From Oribacterium sinus (GTDB lineage Bacteria; Bacillota; Clostridia; Lachnospirales; Lachnospiraceae): 64,000 nucleotides of DNA. The translations under genes were made by a program, and so were the position numbers. The stretch spans positions 248,001-312,000 of the forward strand of contig NZ_JACHHH010000002.1 in the NCBI RefSeq assembly GCF_014202695.1, read 5' to 3'. How positions within the stretch are numbered: the first letter of the stretch is position 1; each line of letters starts with the position of its first letter. Under the pieces are notes generated by a model. That model was not told the origin of the DNA, did no database searches, and saw only the letters and a list, made by a program, of their open reading frames with translations. This document shows positions 43,878 through 52,198 of the stretch, piece after piece.

Positions 43878-43957
43878 CGGTAGGACATCGGCAAACCCGG
43901 GGAAATCCGGCGACGCAAAGCTATAGGGACTGTAAAATGTCAGCCAGCTGCAATCAA
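43878..43957 (+). ncRNA. c-di-GMP-I riboswitch (GEMM-I), second of two
   Basis: CGGCAAACCCGGGGAAATCC, GGCGACGCAAAGCTATAGGG and GTCAGCCAGCTGC, nearly the same core as the first copy. Lies between the terminator and the start of the CAP gene. Confidence 0.93.
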
Positions 43958-43994
43958 GAATCCCCTGACCAGGGTGAACTGATTCTGCTTCCTG

Positions 43995-44015
43995 ACTCCC
44001 TCTTTATGAAGGAGT
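43995..44015 (+). promoter_or_regulatory. Possible Shine-Dalgarno-sequestering hairpin
   Basis: ACTCC (43995-43999) can pair with GGAGT (44011-44015), the ribosome site of the CAP gene. There is no T-run, so translational control by riboswitch 2 is inferred. Confidence 0.5.
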
Positions 44016-44021
44016 TATCAC

Positions 44022-44456
44022 ATGAAAAAGTTAGTTATCAAACTTGTTGTACTTACAGCATTATTTACCGCATTTTTCGCTATGACTGCATTCGCTGCAA
44101 AGGGCGATGCTAAAGCCGCTTTTACTAAAGTTAACGAAATCAGAGTTGCAAACGGCCTTCAGCCACTTACTTGGAACTTCCAGATCGAAAACGCAGCTAA
44201 GGTAAGAGCTACAGAAATCGTTAGAAGCTTTTCTCACACAAGACCTGATGGATCTGCATGGTACACAGCTGACCCAAGCGTTCTTTACGGAGAGAACTTA
44301 GCACAGTATTTCGATGGCGCTGATGAAGTTGTAGTAGCTTGGATGAATTCTCCGGCACACAGAGCAAACATCCTTAAGCCGGAGTTCAAGTCCGGAGCTA
44401 TCTACACTGTAGAAGTAAATGGCGAAGTTTACTGGGCACAGGAATTCGGTATCTAA
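44022..44456 (+). CDS. Secreted CAP-domain (SCP/PR-1-like) protein
   Basis: 144 aa: signal peptide (1-27, ending MTAFAAK) and a CAP domain covering the rest (FTKVNEIRVANGLQPLTWN, FSHTRPDGSAWYT, GENLAQ, NSPAHRANIL, WAQEFGI). Canonical CAP residues (His in FSHTRP and in SPAHRAN, Glu in GENLA) are present. Bacterial CAP proteins are of mostly unknown activity; some are surface or spore-associated. Expression is controlled by two c-di-GMP-I riboswitches, tying it to the motile-sessile switch. Confidence 0.92.
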   Translation: MKKLVIKLVVLTALFTAFFAMTAFAAKGDAKAAFTKVNEIRVANGLQPLTWNFQIENAAKVRATEIVRSFSHTRPDGSAWYTADPSVLYGENLAQYFDGADEVVVAWMNSPAHRANILKPEFKSGAIYTVEVNGEVYWAQEFGI

Positions 44457-44523
44457 AGAGAAGTATAAAAGAACTGAAAACAAAATTGAAAAACTTGAAC
44501 AAATTGAAAGAGTACGTAAGGGA

Positions 44524-44558
44524 AAGAGCTACCGAAAAATCATCGGCAGCTCTTTTTC
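44524..44558 (+). terminator. Terminator after the CAP gene
   Basis: AAAGAGCT-ACCG / CGGC-AGCTCTTTTT stem, T-run. Confidence 0.85.
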
Positions 44559-44675
44559 GTTATAGAAATTTTCTTTTTATCAAAAAAATGAAAGGAATTG
44601 CAAAGCTTGCTTTTTTTATGATAGAATACAGTACACCGTAGCAGTACCGGCAATACTTCATAAAGGGGATAGCGC

Positions 44676-44870
44676 ATGGATAGCAAGGAAATTCGAAACG
44701 GAACATTTATCGTACAGGTAAAATACACGGAGAATGAGACTTGGCAAGGAAAGGTTACCTGGGCAGAAAAGAATAAGAGCCAGTATTTTCGGAGCGCTCT
44801 GGAGATGCTGAAGCTGATGGACAAGGCTCTTACCGAGGAAGATTTCCCGGATGAGGAAGAAGAGGAATAA
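44676..44870 (+). CDS. Small conserved-looking protein with one WQG-type domain
   Basis: 64 aa. Core FIVQVKYTENETWQGKVTWAEKNKSQYFRSALEMLKLMDKAL then an acidic tail. The same pattern is present in the C-terminal half of the next protein (FFIHTKYRQNATWQGDIF...FKSVLRMLQIMD). Function unknown. ATG at 44676 follows AAAGGGGATAGCGC. Co-oriented with its paralogue, 89 bases apart. Confidence 0.7.
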   Translation: MDSKEIRNGTFIVQVKYTENETWQGKVTWAEKNKSQYFRSALEMLKLMDKALTEEDFPDEEEEE

Positions 44871-44959
44871 GAAAGCCGGGAAGTCAATCAGGTAAGTTGA
44901 AAAGCTTAGTTGTCAGAGACTGTTGCGCATCAGGCAATAGGACAGCGGTGAAGGAGACT

Positions 44960-45436
44960 ATGGAAAATCAATTGGAAAGGCTTTATGCCATAGACTTATT
45001 AGGTATTCTGGTACATAAGTATCAGGATGGTCAGCTTGAGGGAGAAATAATTCATCAGTATAAAGAGGAAAGTACTCCCTTTTTTGGTGTACTGGATTTA
45101 ATCAAGAAGATGGAGTTTCAGTACGATGAGTGGGACTATCCCCAAACCTCCACCAGAGACCGGAGCTTTCGGAAAAGAGAGAAATATAGCTATCCCAATC
45201 GTAAGGGGAAGAAACGTCTTCCGGATGAGGCGGGAACTTTGGAGAAGTTCCCCATTATTCAGAAAAGAGGGAAGGTGAGTACCTTCTTTATTCATACCAA
45301 ATATCGGCAAAATGCTACCTGGCAGGGTGATATTTTTCGCGTGGAGGAGGAAGCCTGCTTCCCCTTTAAGAGTGTACTTCGGATGCTTCAAATCATGGAC
45401 CGGGAAATGAGAAAGGATCAGGGGAAAGATGCATAA
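44960..45436 (+). CDS. Two-domain paralogue of the preceding small protein
   Basis: 158 aa. The N-terminal half (ILVHKYQDGQLEGEIIHQYKEESTPFFGVLDLIKKM) and the C-terminal half (FFIHTKYRQNATWQGDIFRVEEEACFPFKSVLRMLQIM) both align with the single-domain protein upstream: beta-hairpin, G-x-(I/V), then an amphipathic helix ending L(I/K/R)MxxMD. A basic linker (RKREKYSYPNRKGKKR) joins them. Function unknown. ATG at 44960 has AAGGAG only three bases away; a TTG at 44897 is an alternative. Its end overlaps the next gene by eight bases. Confidence 0.68.
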   Translation: MENQLERLYAIDLLGILVHKYQDGQLEGEIIHQYKEESTPFFGVLDLIKKMEFQYDEWDYPQTSTRDRSFRKREKYSYPNRKGKKRLPDEAGTLEKFPIIQKRGKVSTFFIHTKYRQNATWQGDIFRVEEEACFPFKSVLRMLQIMDREMRKDQGKDA

Positions 45437-46334
45437 GAGGGCTGCTTTTTTCGGCAAGCTTACTGTTCTGCCTCTTTTTTTGTTTGTCCTATTTTTTGCC
45501 TTCGCCTTAAGTTCCTGTGGAAAGAAGAGCACCGGAAAGATTCAGGGCAGGGAAATCCGTTTGGGCATTGACCGGGACAATGCGCCCTTTTCTTACCTTG
45601 ATGAGGAGAAAAATCCCGCCGGCTTTGATGTGGAGTTGATAGAAGCCATTGCCAGGCTGGAGGGCTTTACCGTGAAATTTGTTCCCATGAATCCTTCGGC
45701 TTTACAGTCTGCCGTGGTGACCGGCACTATTGTAGGGGCTATGGGAGGGATTGAAATTCGGGAAGAAAAGCAGCTGAGCTTTTCGGAAGCCTATGGAAGT
45801 TCTACCCTGGGACTTTTATATGGAAAGGATTCTTCGGCATCGGAGCAAATGCCTTCTTTACAGGGGAAGAGCATCCTGGTCAAGGAGGGAAGCGGTACGG
45901 CGGTTTTTCTGGAAAGCATCCGACAAAAGGAAGGTTTTTCTCTGCTGGTGGTGCAGGAAAACCAAGATCTTATCCGGGAATGGCTGGAAGGAAAGGGTGA
46001 TTTTATTGCGGAGGATCTTCCGGTTTTGGAGGCCATGAAGGAAGAAATTCCCAAAATCGATGAGAAGGGAAGAACGGAAGACTATCTTCCTCCGGATCTT
46101 TTGGGCATCAGCGAATTTGACGTGCAGAAAGAGAAAAATAGCAGAGCAGGGCAGAATATAGAAATATTTTCCCTAAAAGAGGAGCAGCATTACGGCCTGA
46201 TGGTGGGAATGGGGCAGAATAAAGAGCTGCTTCGTGCCTTTGTTCGGGGGCTGAAAAAGATGAAGGAAAATGGAGAGTGGGAGGCGCTTACGAAAAAATA
46301 TTCTCTTTTTTCTTCCAATTTAAATCCCCAGTAA
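45429..46334 (+). CDS. Amino acid-binding lipoprotein (solute-binding family 3)
   Basis: 301 aa: signal peptide with lipobox LSSCGKK, then a family 3 binding domain (REIRLGIDRDNAPFSYLDEEKNPAGFDVELIEAIARLEGF, GAMGGIEIREEKQLSFSEAYG, VKEGSGTAVF, with the last ALTKKYSLF). Expected to deliver a polar amino acid to an ABC importer. It ends before a new promoter, so it is not in the same transcript as the permeases downstream, yet it could serve them as a second binding protein. Confidence 0.9.
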   Translation: MHKRAAFFGKLTVLPLFLFVLFFAFALSSCGKKSTGKIQGREIRLGIDRDNAPFSYLDEEKNPAGFDVELIEAIARLEGFTVKFVPMNPSALQSAVVTGTIVGAMGGIEIREEKQLSFSEAYGSSTLGLLYGKDSSASEQMPSLQGKSILVKEGSGTAVFLESIRQKEGFSLLVVQENQDLIREWLEGKGDFIAEDLPVLEAMKEEIPKIDEKGRTEDYLPPDLLGISEFDVQKEKNSRAGQNIEIFSLKEEQHYGLMVGMGQNKELLRAFVRGLKKMKENGEWEALTKKYSLFSSNLNPQ

Positions 46335-46349
46335 AATGCTATGAAATAC

Positions 46350-46378
46350 TTGACAGGGAGAAAAAAAGCTGTTAGCAT
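46350..46378 (+). promoter_or_regulatory. Promoter of the cysteine-attenuated ABC operon
   Basis: TTGACA (46350-46355), 17-base spacer, TAGCAT (46373-46378). About 50 bases ahead of the leader peptide start. Confidence 0.8.
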
Positions 46379-46430
46379 AGCAAACAATTCCGTTTGATGA
46401 AGGATTTTTTGGGAAAGGATCGTTGGCAAG

Positions 46431-46523
46431 ATGAGAAGAAACAGAACAGAAATCAATATGATGAATTGCTGCTGTTGCTGTTGCCGTATGCATAGTCATA
46501 GGGCTTTTTGCCGTGCCAGCTGA
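46431..46523 (+). CDS. Cysteine-rich leader peptide (attenuator)
   Basis: A 30-codon ORF with six consecutive Cys codons (46467-46484, TGC/TGT) and a seventh at codon 27, flanked by an N-terminal MRRNRTEINMMN. AAAGGA lies 11 bases upstream of the first ATG; ATGs at codons 10 and 11 are alternatives. It ends 29 bases before a strong terminator and lies between the operon promoter and the first permease. This is the layout of amino acid-responsive attenuation: ribosome stalling on Cys codons when Cys-tRNA is low would alter folding downstream and let RNA polymerase pass. It implies a cysteine or cystine import role for the operon. Poly-cysteine upstream ORFs with regulatory roles are known in mycobacteria. 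Confidence 0.75.
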   Translation: MRRNRTEINMMNCCCCCCRMHSHRAFCRAS

Positions 46524-46552
46524 TTCTGAGGATATTTTTGTGGATATATTTC

Positions 46553-46582
46553 AGCGAGCTGTTTCGGCAGCTCGCTTTTTTG
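46553..46582 (+). terminator. Attenuator terminator before the ABC permease genes
   Basis: AGCGAGCTG-TTTCGG-CAGCTCGCT followed by T6. Located 29 bases after the leader peptide stop and about 100 before the first permease. Confidence 0.92.
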
Positions 46583-46679
46583 TTTCTAAAACAATGGATT
46601 TTTATGGCATTGACTTTCTTAAAATAGAAGGGGACTTTCATTTTTAAGAAAAGGAAAGAGTTCTAAGGGGGAGAGAGTT

Positions 46680-47333
46680 TTGGATATTGCATTTATCAAA
46701 CAGTACATACCGATGTATGTGGAGGCGGGAAAGCTGACCCTGGGCATTGCCTTTCTGGGAATTCTGTTTTCCTTACTGATCGGTTTTGCTGCCAGCTTGA
46801 TTTTGTACTATAAGCTTCCGATTTGGCGGAGAGTGGTGCAGATTTATGTGGAGCTTAGCAGAAATACGCCCCTTTTGGTGCAACTGTTTTTTCTTTATTT
46901 CGGCTTGCCAAAGCTGGGAATACGTTTCAGTTCGGAGCTTTGCGGGGTTATCGGCCTAAGCTTTCTGGGGGGGGCCTATATGACGGAGGCCTTCCGTTCA
47001 GGACTTTCCACCGTACAAAAGATTCAAAAAGAATCTGCCCAAAGCTTGGGGCTGTCTAAAGGACAGATTATGCGTTACATCATTTTCCCTCAAGCCTTAT
47101 CGGTTTCCATTCCGGCTATCGTGGCAAATATGATTTTCCTGATTAAGGAAACCTCGGTATTCAGCGGAATCGCCCTTGCGGATCTGATGTTTGTCAGTAA
47201 GGACTTAATCGGCCTGTATTATAAGACGGAGGAAGCCCTGTTGATGTTGGTAATTTCTTATCTCATTATGCTTCTGCCCCTCAGTATTTTGGGAAATGTT
47301 TTGGAAAGGAGGATGCGCATTTCTTATGTTTAA
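46680..47333 (+). CDS. Polar amino acid ABC permease (HisM/GlnP type), first
   Basis: 217 aa, about five hydrophobic segments with the HisMQ signature (SRNTPLLVQLFFLYFGLP near 60-77; FLGGAYMTEAFRSGLSTVQKIQKESAQSLGLSKGQIMRYIIFPQA). TTG start at 46680 after GGGGGAGAGAGTT. Overlaps the second permease by eight bases. Confidence 0.92.
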   Translation: MDIAFIKQYIPMYVEAGKLTLGIAFLGILFSLLIGFAASLILYYKLPIWRRVVQIYVELSRNTPLLVQLFFLYFGLPKLGIRFSSELCGVIGLSFLGGAYMTEAFRSGLSTVQKIQKESAQSLGLSKGQIMRYIIFPQALSVSIPAIVANMIFLIKETSVFSGIALADLMFVSKDLIGLYYKTEEALLMLVISYLIMLLPLSILGNVLERRMRISYV

Positions 47334-48033
47334 TATTTTACTCTCGGCAAATGCAGAGAAGCCTCCGGTATATACCATTCTTTTTGCGGGGAATAATTTT
47401 CAACGTCTTTTGTGGGGGCTCTTTGTTACCCTTCGAGTCAGCCTGATTGCGGTTTTGCTTTCTCTTCCCTTGGGGATTCTTTTCGGGCTTTTCATGAGAA
47501 GAAAGGATCCCATAAGTCGGGGAATCAGCCAGCTTTATCTGGCCTTTATCCGTATTATGCCGCCGCTGGTTTTACTGTTTTTGGTCTACTTCGGAACGGC
47601 AAGAATTGCGGGCTTTCATCTTTCCGGAGAAGCCTCCGGAATTCTGGTCTTTACCCTCTGGGGTACGGCGGAAATGGGAGACCTGGTTCGAGCAGCCATC
47701 GGCAGTATTCCCAGACACCAGAAGGAAAGCGGCAGGAGTCTTGGCTTAAGTTCTTGGCAGATTTACCGCTATATCATTATTCCCCAAACGGTAAGACGCT
47801 TGATTCCTTTAAGCATTAATCTGATTACCAGAATGATTAAAACCACTTCTTTGATTGTGTTGATTGGCGTGGTGGAGGTGCTGAAAACAGGGCAACAGAT
47901 TATCGATGCCAACCGTTTCCAATATCCGAAGGCCTCCATCGTGATTTATACGGTGATTTTTTTCCTCTACTTTATCGTGTGCTTCCCCATTTCTCAGCTG
48001 GGAAAATATCTGGAAAAGAAGCTTAAGGTATAG
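47326..48033 (+). CDS. Polar amino acid ABC permease (HisM/GlnP type), second
   Basis: 235 aa, similar to the first permease (LAFIRIMPPLVLLFLVYFGTA; TAEMGDLVRAAIGSIPRHQKESGRSLGLSSWQIYRYIIIPQTVRRLIP). With the first it forms a heterodimeric channel. ATG at 47326 lies about 13 bases after AAGGAGG; an earlier in-frame ATG at 47296 is possible but without a good site. Confidence 0.92.
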   Translation: MFNILLSANAEKPPVYTILFAGNNFQRLLWGLFVTLRVSLIAVLLSLPLGILFGLFMRRKDPISRGISQLYLAFIRIMPPLVLLFLVYFGTARIAGFHLSGEASGILVFTLWGTAEMGDLVRAAIGSIPRHQKESGRSLGLSSWQIYRYIIIPQTVRRLIPLSINLITRMIKTTSLIVLIGVVEVLKTGQQIIDANRFQYPKASIVIYTVIFFLYFIVCFPISQLGKYLEKKLKV

Positions 48034-48051
48034 GATTATAGAAAGGAAACT

Positions 48052-48828
48052 ATGGAAGAAATCGTACAAGAACAGCTTTTAGAGATAAAAGATCTGGAAA
48101 AAAGCTATGAGGATGACAGCCCCGTGTTAAAGGATATTTCTTTATCGGTGAAAAAGGGAGAGGTGGTGGTGCTTCTGGGACCCTCCGGCTGCGGTAAGTC
48201 CACCCTGCTTCGCACCATTATGGGTCTGGAGCGTATTCAGGGGGGAGAAATCCTTCTGGAAGGAAAAAATATTGTGGGAAAAAGTGAGGAGGCTCGAAAA
48301 GAGCGGCAGAATCTGGGAATGGTTTTCCAAAGCTATGACCTCTTCCCTCACATGAGTATATTGGAGAACCTTCTTCTGGCGCCCATGAAGGTGCAGGGCA
48401 GAAAGAGGGAGGAGGCTGTGCAGGAAGCCAGGGAGCTTTTGGCCAGAGTGCATCTTTCCGATAAGGAAAATGCCTATCCCTCCATGCTTTCCGGAGGGCA
48501 GAAGCAGAGAGTGGCGATTATTCGTTCTCTGATGATGCATCCGAAGTTGATGCTTTTCGATGAGGTAACGGCGGCTCTGGACCCGGAAATGGTGCGAGAG
48601 GTTTTGGATGTGGTGATGGAGCTTTCGGAGCAGGGCTTAACCATGCTGATTGTGACCCATGAAATGGGCTTTGCCAAGGCAGTGGCGGATAGGGTGCTGT
48701 TCCTGGAGGGAGGAAAGATTTTAGAAGAAAATACCCCGGAGAACTTTTTCCAAAAGCCTGATACAGAGAGAGCACAGCAGTTTTTACAAAATTTTTCTTA
48801 CGTGTCCCATAGACATGTTGGAAGATAA
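48052..48828 (+). CDS. Polar amino acid ABC transporter ATPase (GlnQ type)
   Basis: 258 aa: Walker A GPSGCGKSTL (~42-51), Q-loop MVFQSYDLFPHM, signature MLSGGQKQRVAIIRSL, Walker B LMLFDEVTAALDPE, H-loop LIVTHEMGFA. ATG follows GAAAGGAAACT. Downstream binding protein completes the transporter. Confidence 0.95.
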   Translation: MEEIVQEQLLEIKDLEKSYEDDSPVLKDISLSVKKGEVVVLLGPSGCGKSTLLRTIMGLERIQGGEILLEGKNIVGKSEEARKERQNLGMVFQSYDLFPHMSILENLLLAPMKVQGRKREEAVQEARELLARVHLSDKENAYPSMLSGGQKQRVAIIRSLMMHPKLMLFDEVTAALDPEMVREVLDVVMELSEQGLTMLIVTHEMGFAKAVADRVLFLEGGKILEENTPENFFQKPDTERAQQFLQNFSYVSHRHVGR

Positions 48829-48863
48829 ATGTTTATTCCGGAGACCCGGAGAGAGGAGAAAAT

Positions 48864-49805
48864 ATGAAGAAAAATGTGATTTTTAGCGGAGTGGCGATTT
48901 TAGCAGCCCTTTCCCTGGCAGCCTGCGGAGGCGGAAAGAAGGCGGAAGAAGCTCAGACTACGGCAGCAGGTACCGAGCAGGGCTCAGGAAAGGCTACAGA
49001 GCAGGCGGGAGAAAAGGCGGAATCTAAGACTGCTGAAACTGATGAAAAGTCCAGCTTTAGAACCGTAGATGAAATTAAAGAATCCGGTGTGATTCGTATC
49101 GGTGTGTTTACGGATAAGGCACCCTTTGGTTATGTGGATGAAAAGGGTGTAAATCAGGGCTATGATGTATACTATGCCCACAGAATTGCGGATGATTTAG
49201 GGGTAAAGGTGGAATTTACTTCTCTGGATCCCGCTTCCCGTGTAGAGTATGTTTCTACCGGAAAGGTGGATATTACCCTGGCGAACTTTACCGTTACCAA
49301 AGAAAGAGCGGAGAAGGTGGATTTTGCCCTTCCTTATATGAAGGTAGCTCTCGGCATAGTTTCTCCTGATAATGCGGTAATTAAATCTGTAGATGAGCTA
49401 AAGGGAAAGACCCTGATTATTGCTAAGGGAACCACTGCGGAGACTTATTTTGAAGCAAACCATCCGGAAGTGAAGCTGCAGAAGTATGATGCTTATGCGG
49501 ATGCTTACAATGCACTCTTGGACGGAAGAGGAGATGCTTTCTCCACCGATAACACCGAGGTCATTGCTTGGGCCAAGTCCAATCCGGGCTTTACCGTTGG
49601 CGTGGAGACCTTGGGAGATTATGATACCATTGCCGCTGCAGTAGCCAAGGGTAATGAAAGCCTTCTGAACTTCCTGAACGAGGAAATTGAAACCCTTGGA
49701 AAGGAGCAGTTTTTCCATAAGGATTATCAGGAAACTCTGGAGCCTGTTTTCGGTTCCGATACCGATCCGGACAGCATTGTAGTAGAGGGCGGAAAGCTTA
49801 GCTAA
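48864..49805 (+). CDS. Amino acid-binding lipoprotein (family 3), probably cystine or cysteine
   Basis: 313 aa: signal peptide with lipobox LAACGGG (Cys ~20), Ala/Glu/Thr-rich linker, then a family 3 binding domain (GVIRIGVFTDKAPFGYVDEKG, GYDVYYAHRIADDLG, VEFTSLDPASRVEYVSTGKVDITLANFTVTKERAEKVDFALPYMK). The YDVYYA-R block and TLANFT are common in cystine-binding members. Substrate call rests mostly on the poly-Cys leader upstream. Confidence 0.9.
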   Translation: MKKNVIFSGVAILAALSLAACGGGKKAEEAQTTAAGTEQGSGKATEQAGEKAESKTAETDEKSSFRTVDEIKESGVIRIGVFTDKAPFGYVDEKGVNQGYDVYYAHRIADDLGVKVEFTSLDPASRVEYVSTGKVDITLANFTVTKERAEKVDFALPYMKVALGIVSPDNAVIKSVDELKGKTLIIAKGTTAETYFEANHPEVKLQKYDAYADAYNALLDGRGDAFSTDNTEVIAWAKSNPGFTVGVETLGDYDTIAAAVAKGNESLLNFLNEEIETLGKEQFFHKDYQETLEPVFGSDTDPDSIVVEGGKLS

Positions 49806-49882
49806 ATTGTTATGCATTTTAGTGCTATAAAAAATATTTTTGTAGAAAATAATTAACGTTTAAGGAAAATACAAAAAGAGAG

Positions 49883-49913
49883 AAAAGAGGGGATTATATC
49901 TCCTCTTTTTTTT
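49883..49913 (+). terminator. Terminator of the amino acid ABC operon
   Basis: AAAAGAGG / CCTCTTTT stem, then T-run. Confidence 0.85.
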
Positions 49914-49963
49914 GACGATAGAGGTAAAGCAAAGGTTTAAACTGCTTCCTTCAGGGAAACAGC

Positions 49964-52186
49964 TTGGAAGGACAGCAGGAAACAGTTTCGATGGATGAGC
50001 AAGGATGCTCTGTTGCGTGGGAAGGAGTCAAATTGAATACAGAACAAGAACTTCTTCCGGGATGGATGAAGGAAAAGGACAGCTTAGGCAGTATTTTCAA
50101 GGACCCTTTAAGTAAGACCGTAAAAAACCAGGCCTTTCGGGATTTGGCAGAGCGCTACATGGAAGAAGGGCAATGTGCGATTTACTTCAATATTATAGAT
50201 TTTAAACTATACAATGAGCGCTTCGGCTTCGAGGCGGGAGATGCTTTGATTCTGGCTATGGCGAAGATTTTGAAAAAATATTTTCCTTATGCCTTGATTA
50301 CCAGAATGTATGCGGACCAGTATGTTTTATTAACCCCAAATTCCGGACATTATGAGGCGATTTGTAAGGTGAGAGCCGCCATACAAAAGCTGGATCTTCC
50401 CATGGCTTTGGATTTTAAAGCGGGAATCTGCTTTGTCCGGGAACAAAAGAGCATCAGCACAATATGTGACAAGGCCAAAACAGCCTGTGACAGTATTAAA
50501 AAAGAGCGGGAAGTTTTCTCCCGTTATTATGATGAGGAGCTGGGACAGCTTCTGACTAAACAAAGATATATTGTGGATCATATTGAGGAGGCTATGGAAG
50601 AGGGCTATATCAAGGTCTATTATCAACCTTTGGTACGGGCTTTGACTAAGGAAATCTGCGGTTTCGAGGCCTTAGTACGCTGGGCGGATCCTCATTACGG
50701 CTTCCTCTCCCCTGTGGAGTTTATTCCGGTGTTGGAAGAGTATCATTTGATCCACCGCCTGGATCTGTATGTACTGGAGAAAATTTGTCAGGATTATCAG
50801 AAAACCAAGGAAGATGGGGGTAGTCTGGTGCCTGTTTCCTTGAACCTTTCTCGAATGGACTTCGAGCTTTGTGACGTTTTCCGGGAACTGGAAGAGCGGA
50901 TGACGAAGTATCAGGTACCCAGAGAAATGTTGACTTTGGAAATTACCGAGTCGGTTTTAAACAAAAGCCAGCTTCTTATCAGCAGCCAGATTAAGCGCTT
51001 CCATGAGGCAGGATATAAGGTTTGGATGGATGATTTCGGTTCCGGCTACAGCTCTTTGAATATTTTGAAGGATTTTGATTTTGACCTGTTGAAAATCGAC
51101 ATGCTGCTTCTTCGGGAATTCAATGAGAAGTCCAAAAAAATTGTCAGTTCCATCGTGGACATGGCAAAGAAGATCGGCATTCGTACCCTGGCAGAGGGTG
51201 TGGAAACAGAGGAACAGCTGGAATTCTTAAGGGAAATCGGTTGTGAGAAGCTACAGGGCTACTATATCGGAAAGCCCGCCCCCTATCTGGAAAGCATTAT
51301 GCAATGTAAGGAAAAGGGATTTCCCTTTGAGGCGGCTTGGAAGAGAAAATACAACGATGACCTTGGAAATGTAAATCTTATGGGTACGAATTCCTTCCGT
51401 AGCGGAAAGGAAACGGATGGCGAGGAGGAAGAAGGATTTCCTTTAGCCATTGTGGAGCGAATGGGAGATCGTGTGGAGTTTCTCTATGTGAATCCCCCCT
51501 TTGAAAGGGAATTGTCCATTATGGAAGGTTTAAATTCCGGCGTAGCCCAGGAGATTCTCAACAACAGGGAAGAAGAGATTTATCGGAGTATCCGGCATTA
51601 TCTGGATGACCTGTCAAAGGGCTTGGAAACAGGATTGGACACCATGGGAGGCGATGCCTTTTTCGCTATTCGAGGTATGGAAATCAGCCATATTCCGGGG
51701 AGAAATGCCTACCTTGTGAATTTGCAGGTTTTTCAGGGGAATTTCTTAAAGCTGAAGCAGAAGAAAATGATGGAAAGGGTCAAGGACTTGTACCGAGGCT
51801 ATGAGCTGGTGCTTTTGACCAATCCCGGCAGAGGCGGTGCGGAAATTCTCTATGAAAAAGAGGGAACTTATTCCTTCTCTATGGAGGGGAAGATTTTGGA
51901 AGAATTTGCTGGGCAGGTATTTTCCAAAGAAGAAAGCAAACGTTTTTTCCGCTTTTTGCAAAAGAACAAAAGGATTAAGGAAAGTGAATTTGCAAAGGAA
52001 GATTTTTTCCTGGCAAAGAATCCCGGAGGGGGTACCATGGTTTTGATGGTCAGCCTAAAACCCTCTGAGCTGGAGCAAAAGGGAAATATTTTGGTGAGCA
52101 TCCGGAAGATTTATAAGGACAGCATTGCCGCATTGATTCACAAAACTCTTTTGGAAGAAAGAGAGAAAGACAAGGAAGAGAAGTAA
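49964..52186 (+). CDS. c-di-GMP phosphodiesterase: degenerate GGDEF, intact EAL, C-terminal extension
   Basis: 740 aa, cytoplasmic, no membrane segment. A GGDEF-like domain (~60-200) has YADQY in place of GGDEF (TRMYADQYVLL), so it is probably not a cyclase and may only bind GTP or regulate. The EAL domain (~205-460) is intact: FEALVRW, LEITES, DDFGSGYSSLNIL, LKIDML, AEGVETEEQ, QGYYIGKPAP. EAL enzymes hydrolyse c-di-GMP to pGpG. The rest (~480-740) has no domain I can name, possibly PAS-like. TTG start with AGGGAAACAGC upstream; ATG at 49991 is an alternative. It precedes the chemoreceptor by 12 bases, so likely one operon. Confidence 0.9.
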   Translation: MEGQQETVSMDEQGCSVAWEGVKLNTEQELLPGWMKEKDSLGSIFKDPLSKTVKNQAFRDLAERYMEEGQCAIYFNIIDFKLYNERFGFEAGDALILAMAKILKKYFPYALITRMYADQYVLLTPNSGHYEAICKVRAAIQKLDLPMALDFKAGICFVREQKSISTICDKAKTACDSIKKEREVFSRYYDEELGQLLTKQRYIVDHIEEAMEEGYIKVYYQPLVRALTKEICGFEALVRWADPHYGFLSPVEFIPVLEEYHLIHRLDLYVLEKICQDYQKTKEDGGSLVPVSLNLSRMDFELCDVFRELEERMTKYQVPREMLTLEITESVLNKSQLLISSQIKRFHEAGYKVWMDDFGSGYSSLNILKDFDFDLLKIDMLLLREFNEKSKKIVSSIVDMAKKIGIRTLAEGVETEEQLEFLREIGCEKLQGYYIGKPAPYLESIMQCKEKGFPFEAAWKRKYNDDLGNVNLMGTNSFRSGKETDGEEEEGFPLAIVERMGDRVEFLYVNPPFERELSIMEGLNSGVAQEILNNREEEIYRSIRHYLDDLSKGLETGLDTMGGDAFFAIRGMEISHIPGRNAYLVNLQVFQGNFLKLKQKKMMERVKDLYRGYELVLLTNPGRGGAEILYEKEGTYSFSMEGKILEEFAGQVFSKEESKRFFRFLQKNKRIKESEFAKEDFFLAKNPGGGTMVLMVSLKPSELEQKGNILVSIRKIYKDSIAALIHKTLLEEREKDKEEK

Positions 52187-52198
52187 GGGAGAAGAAGT

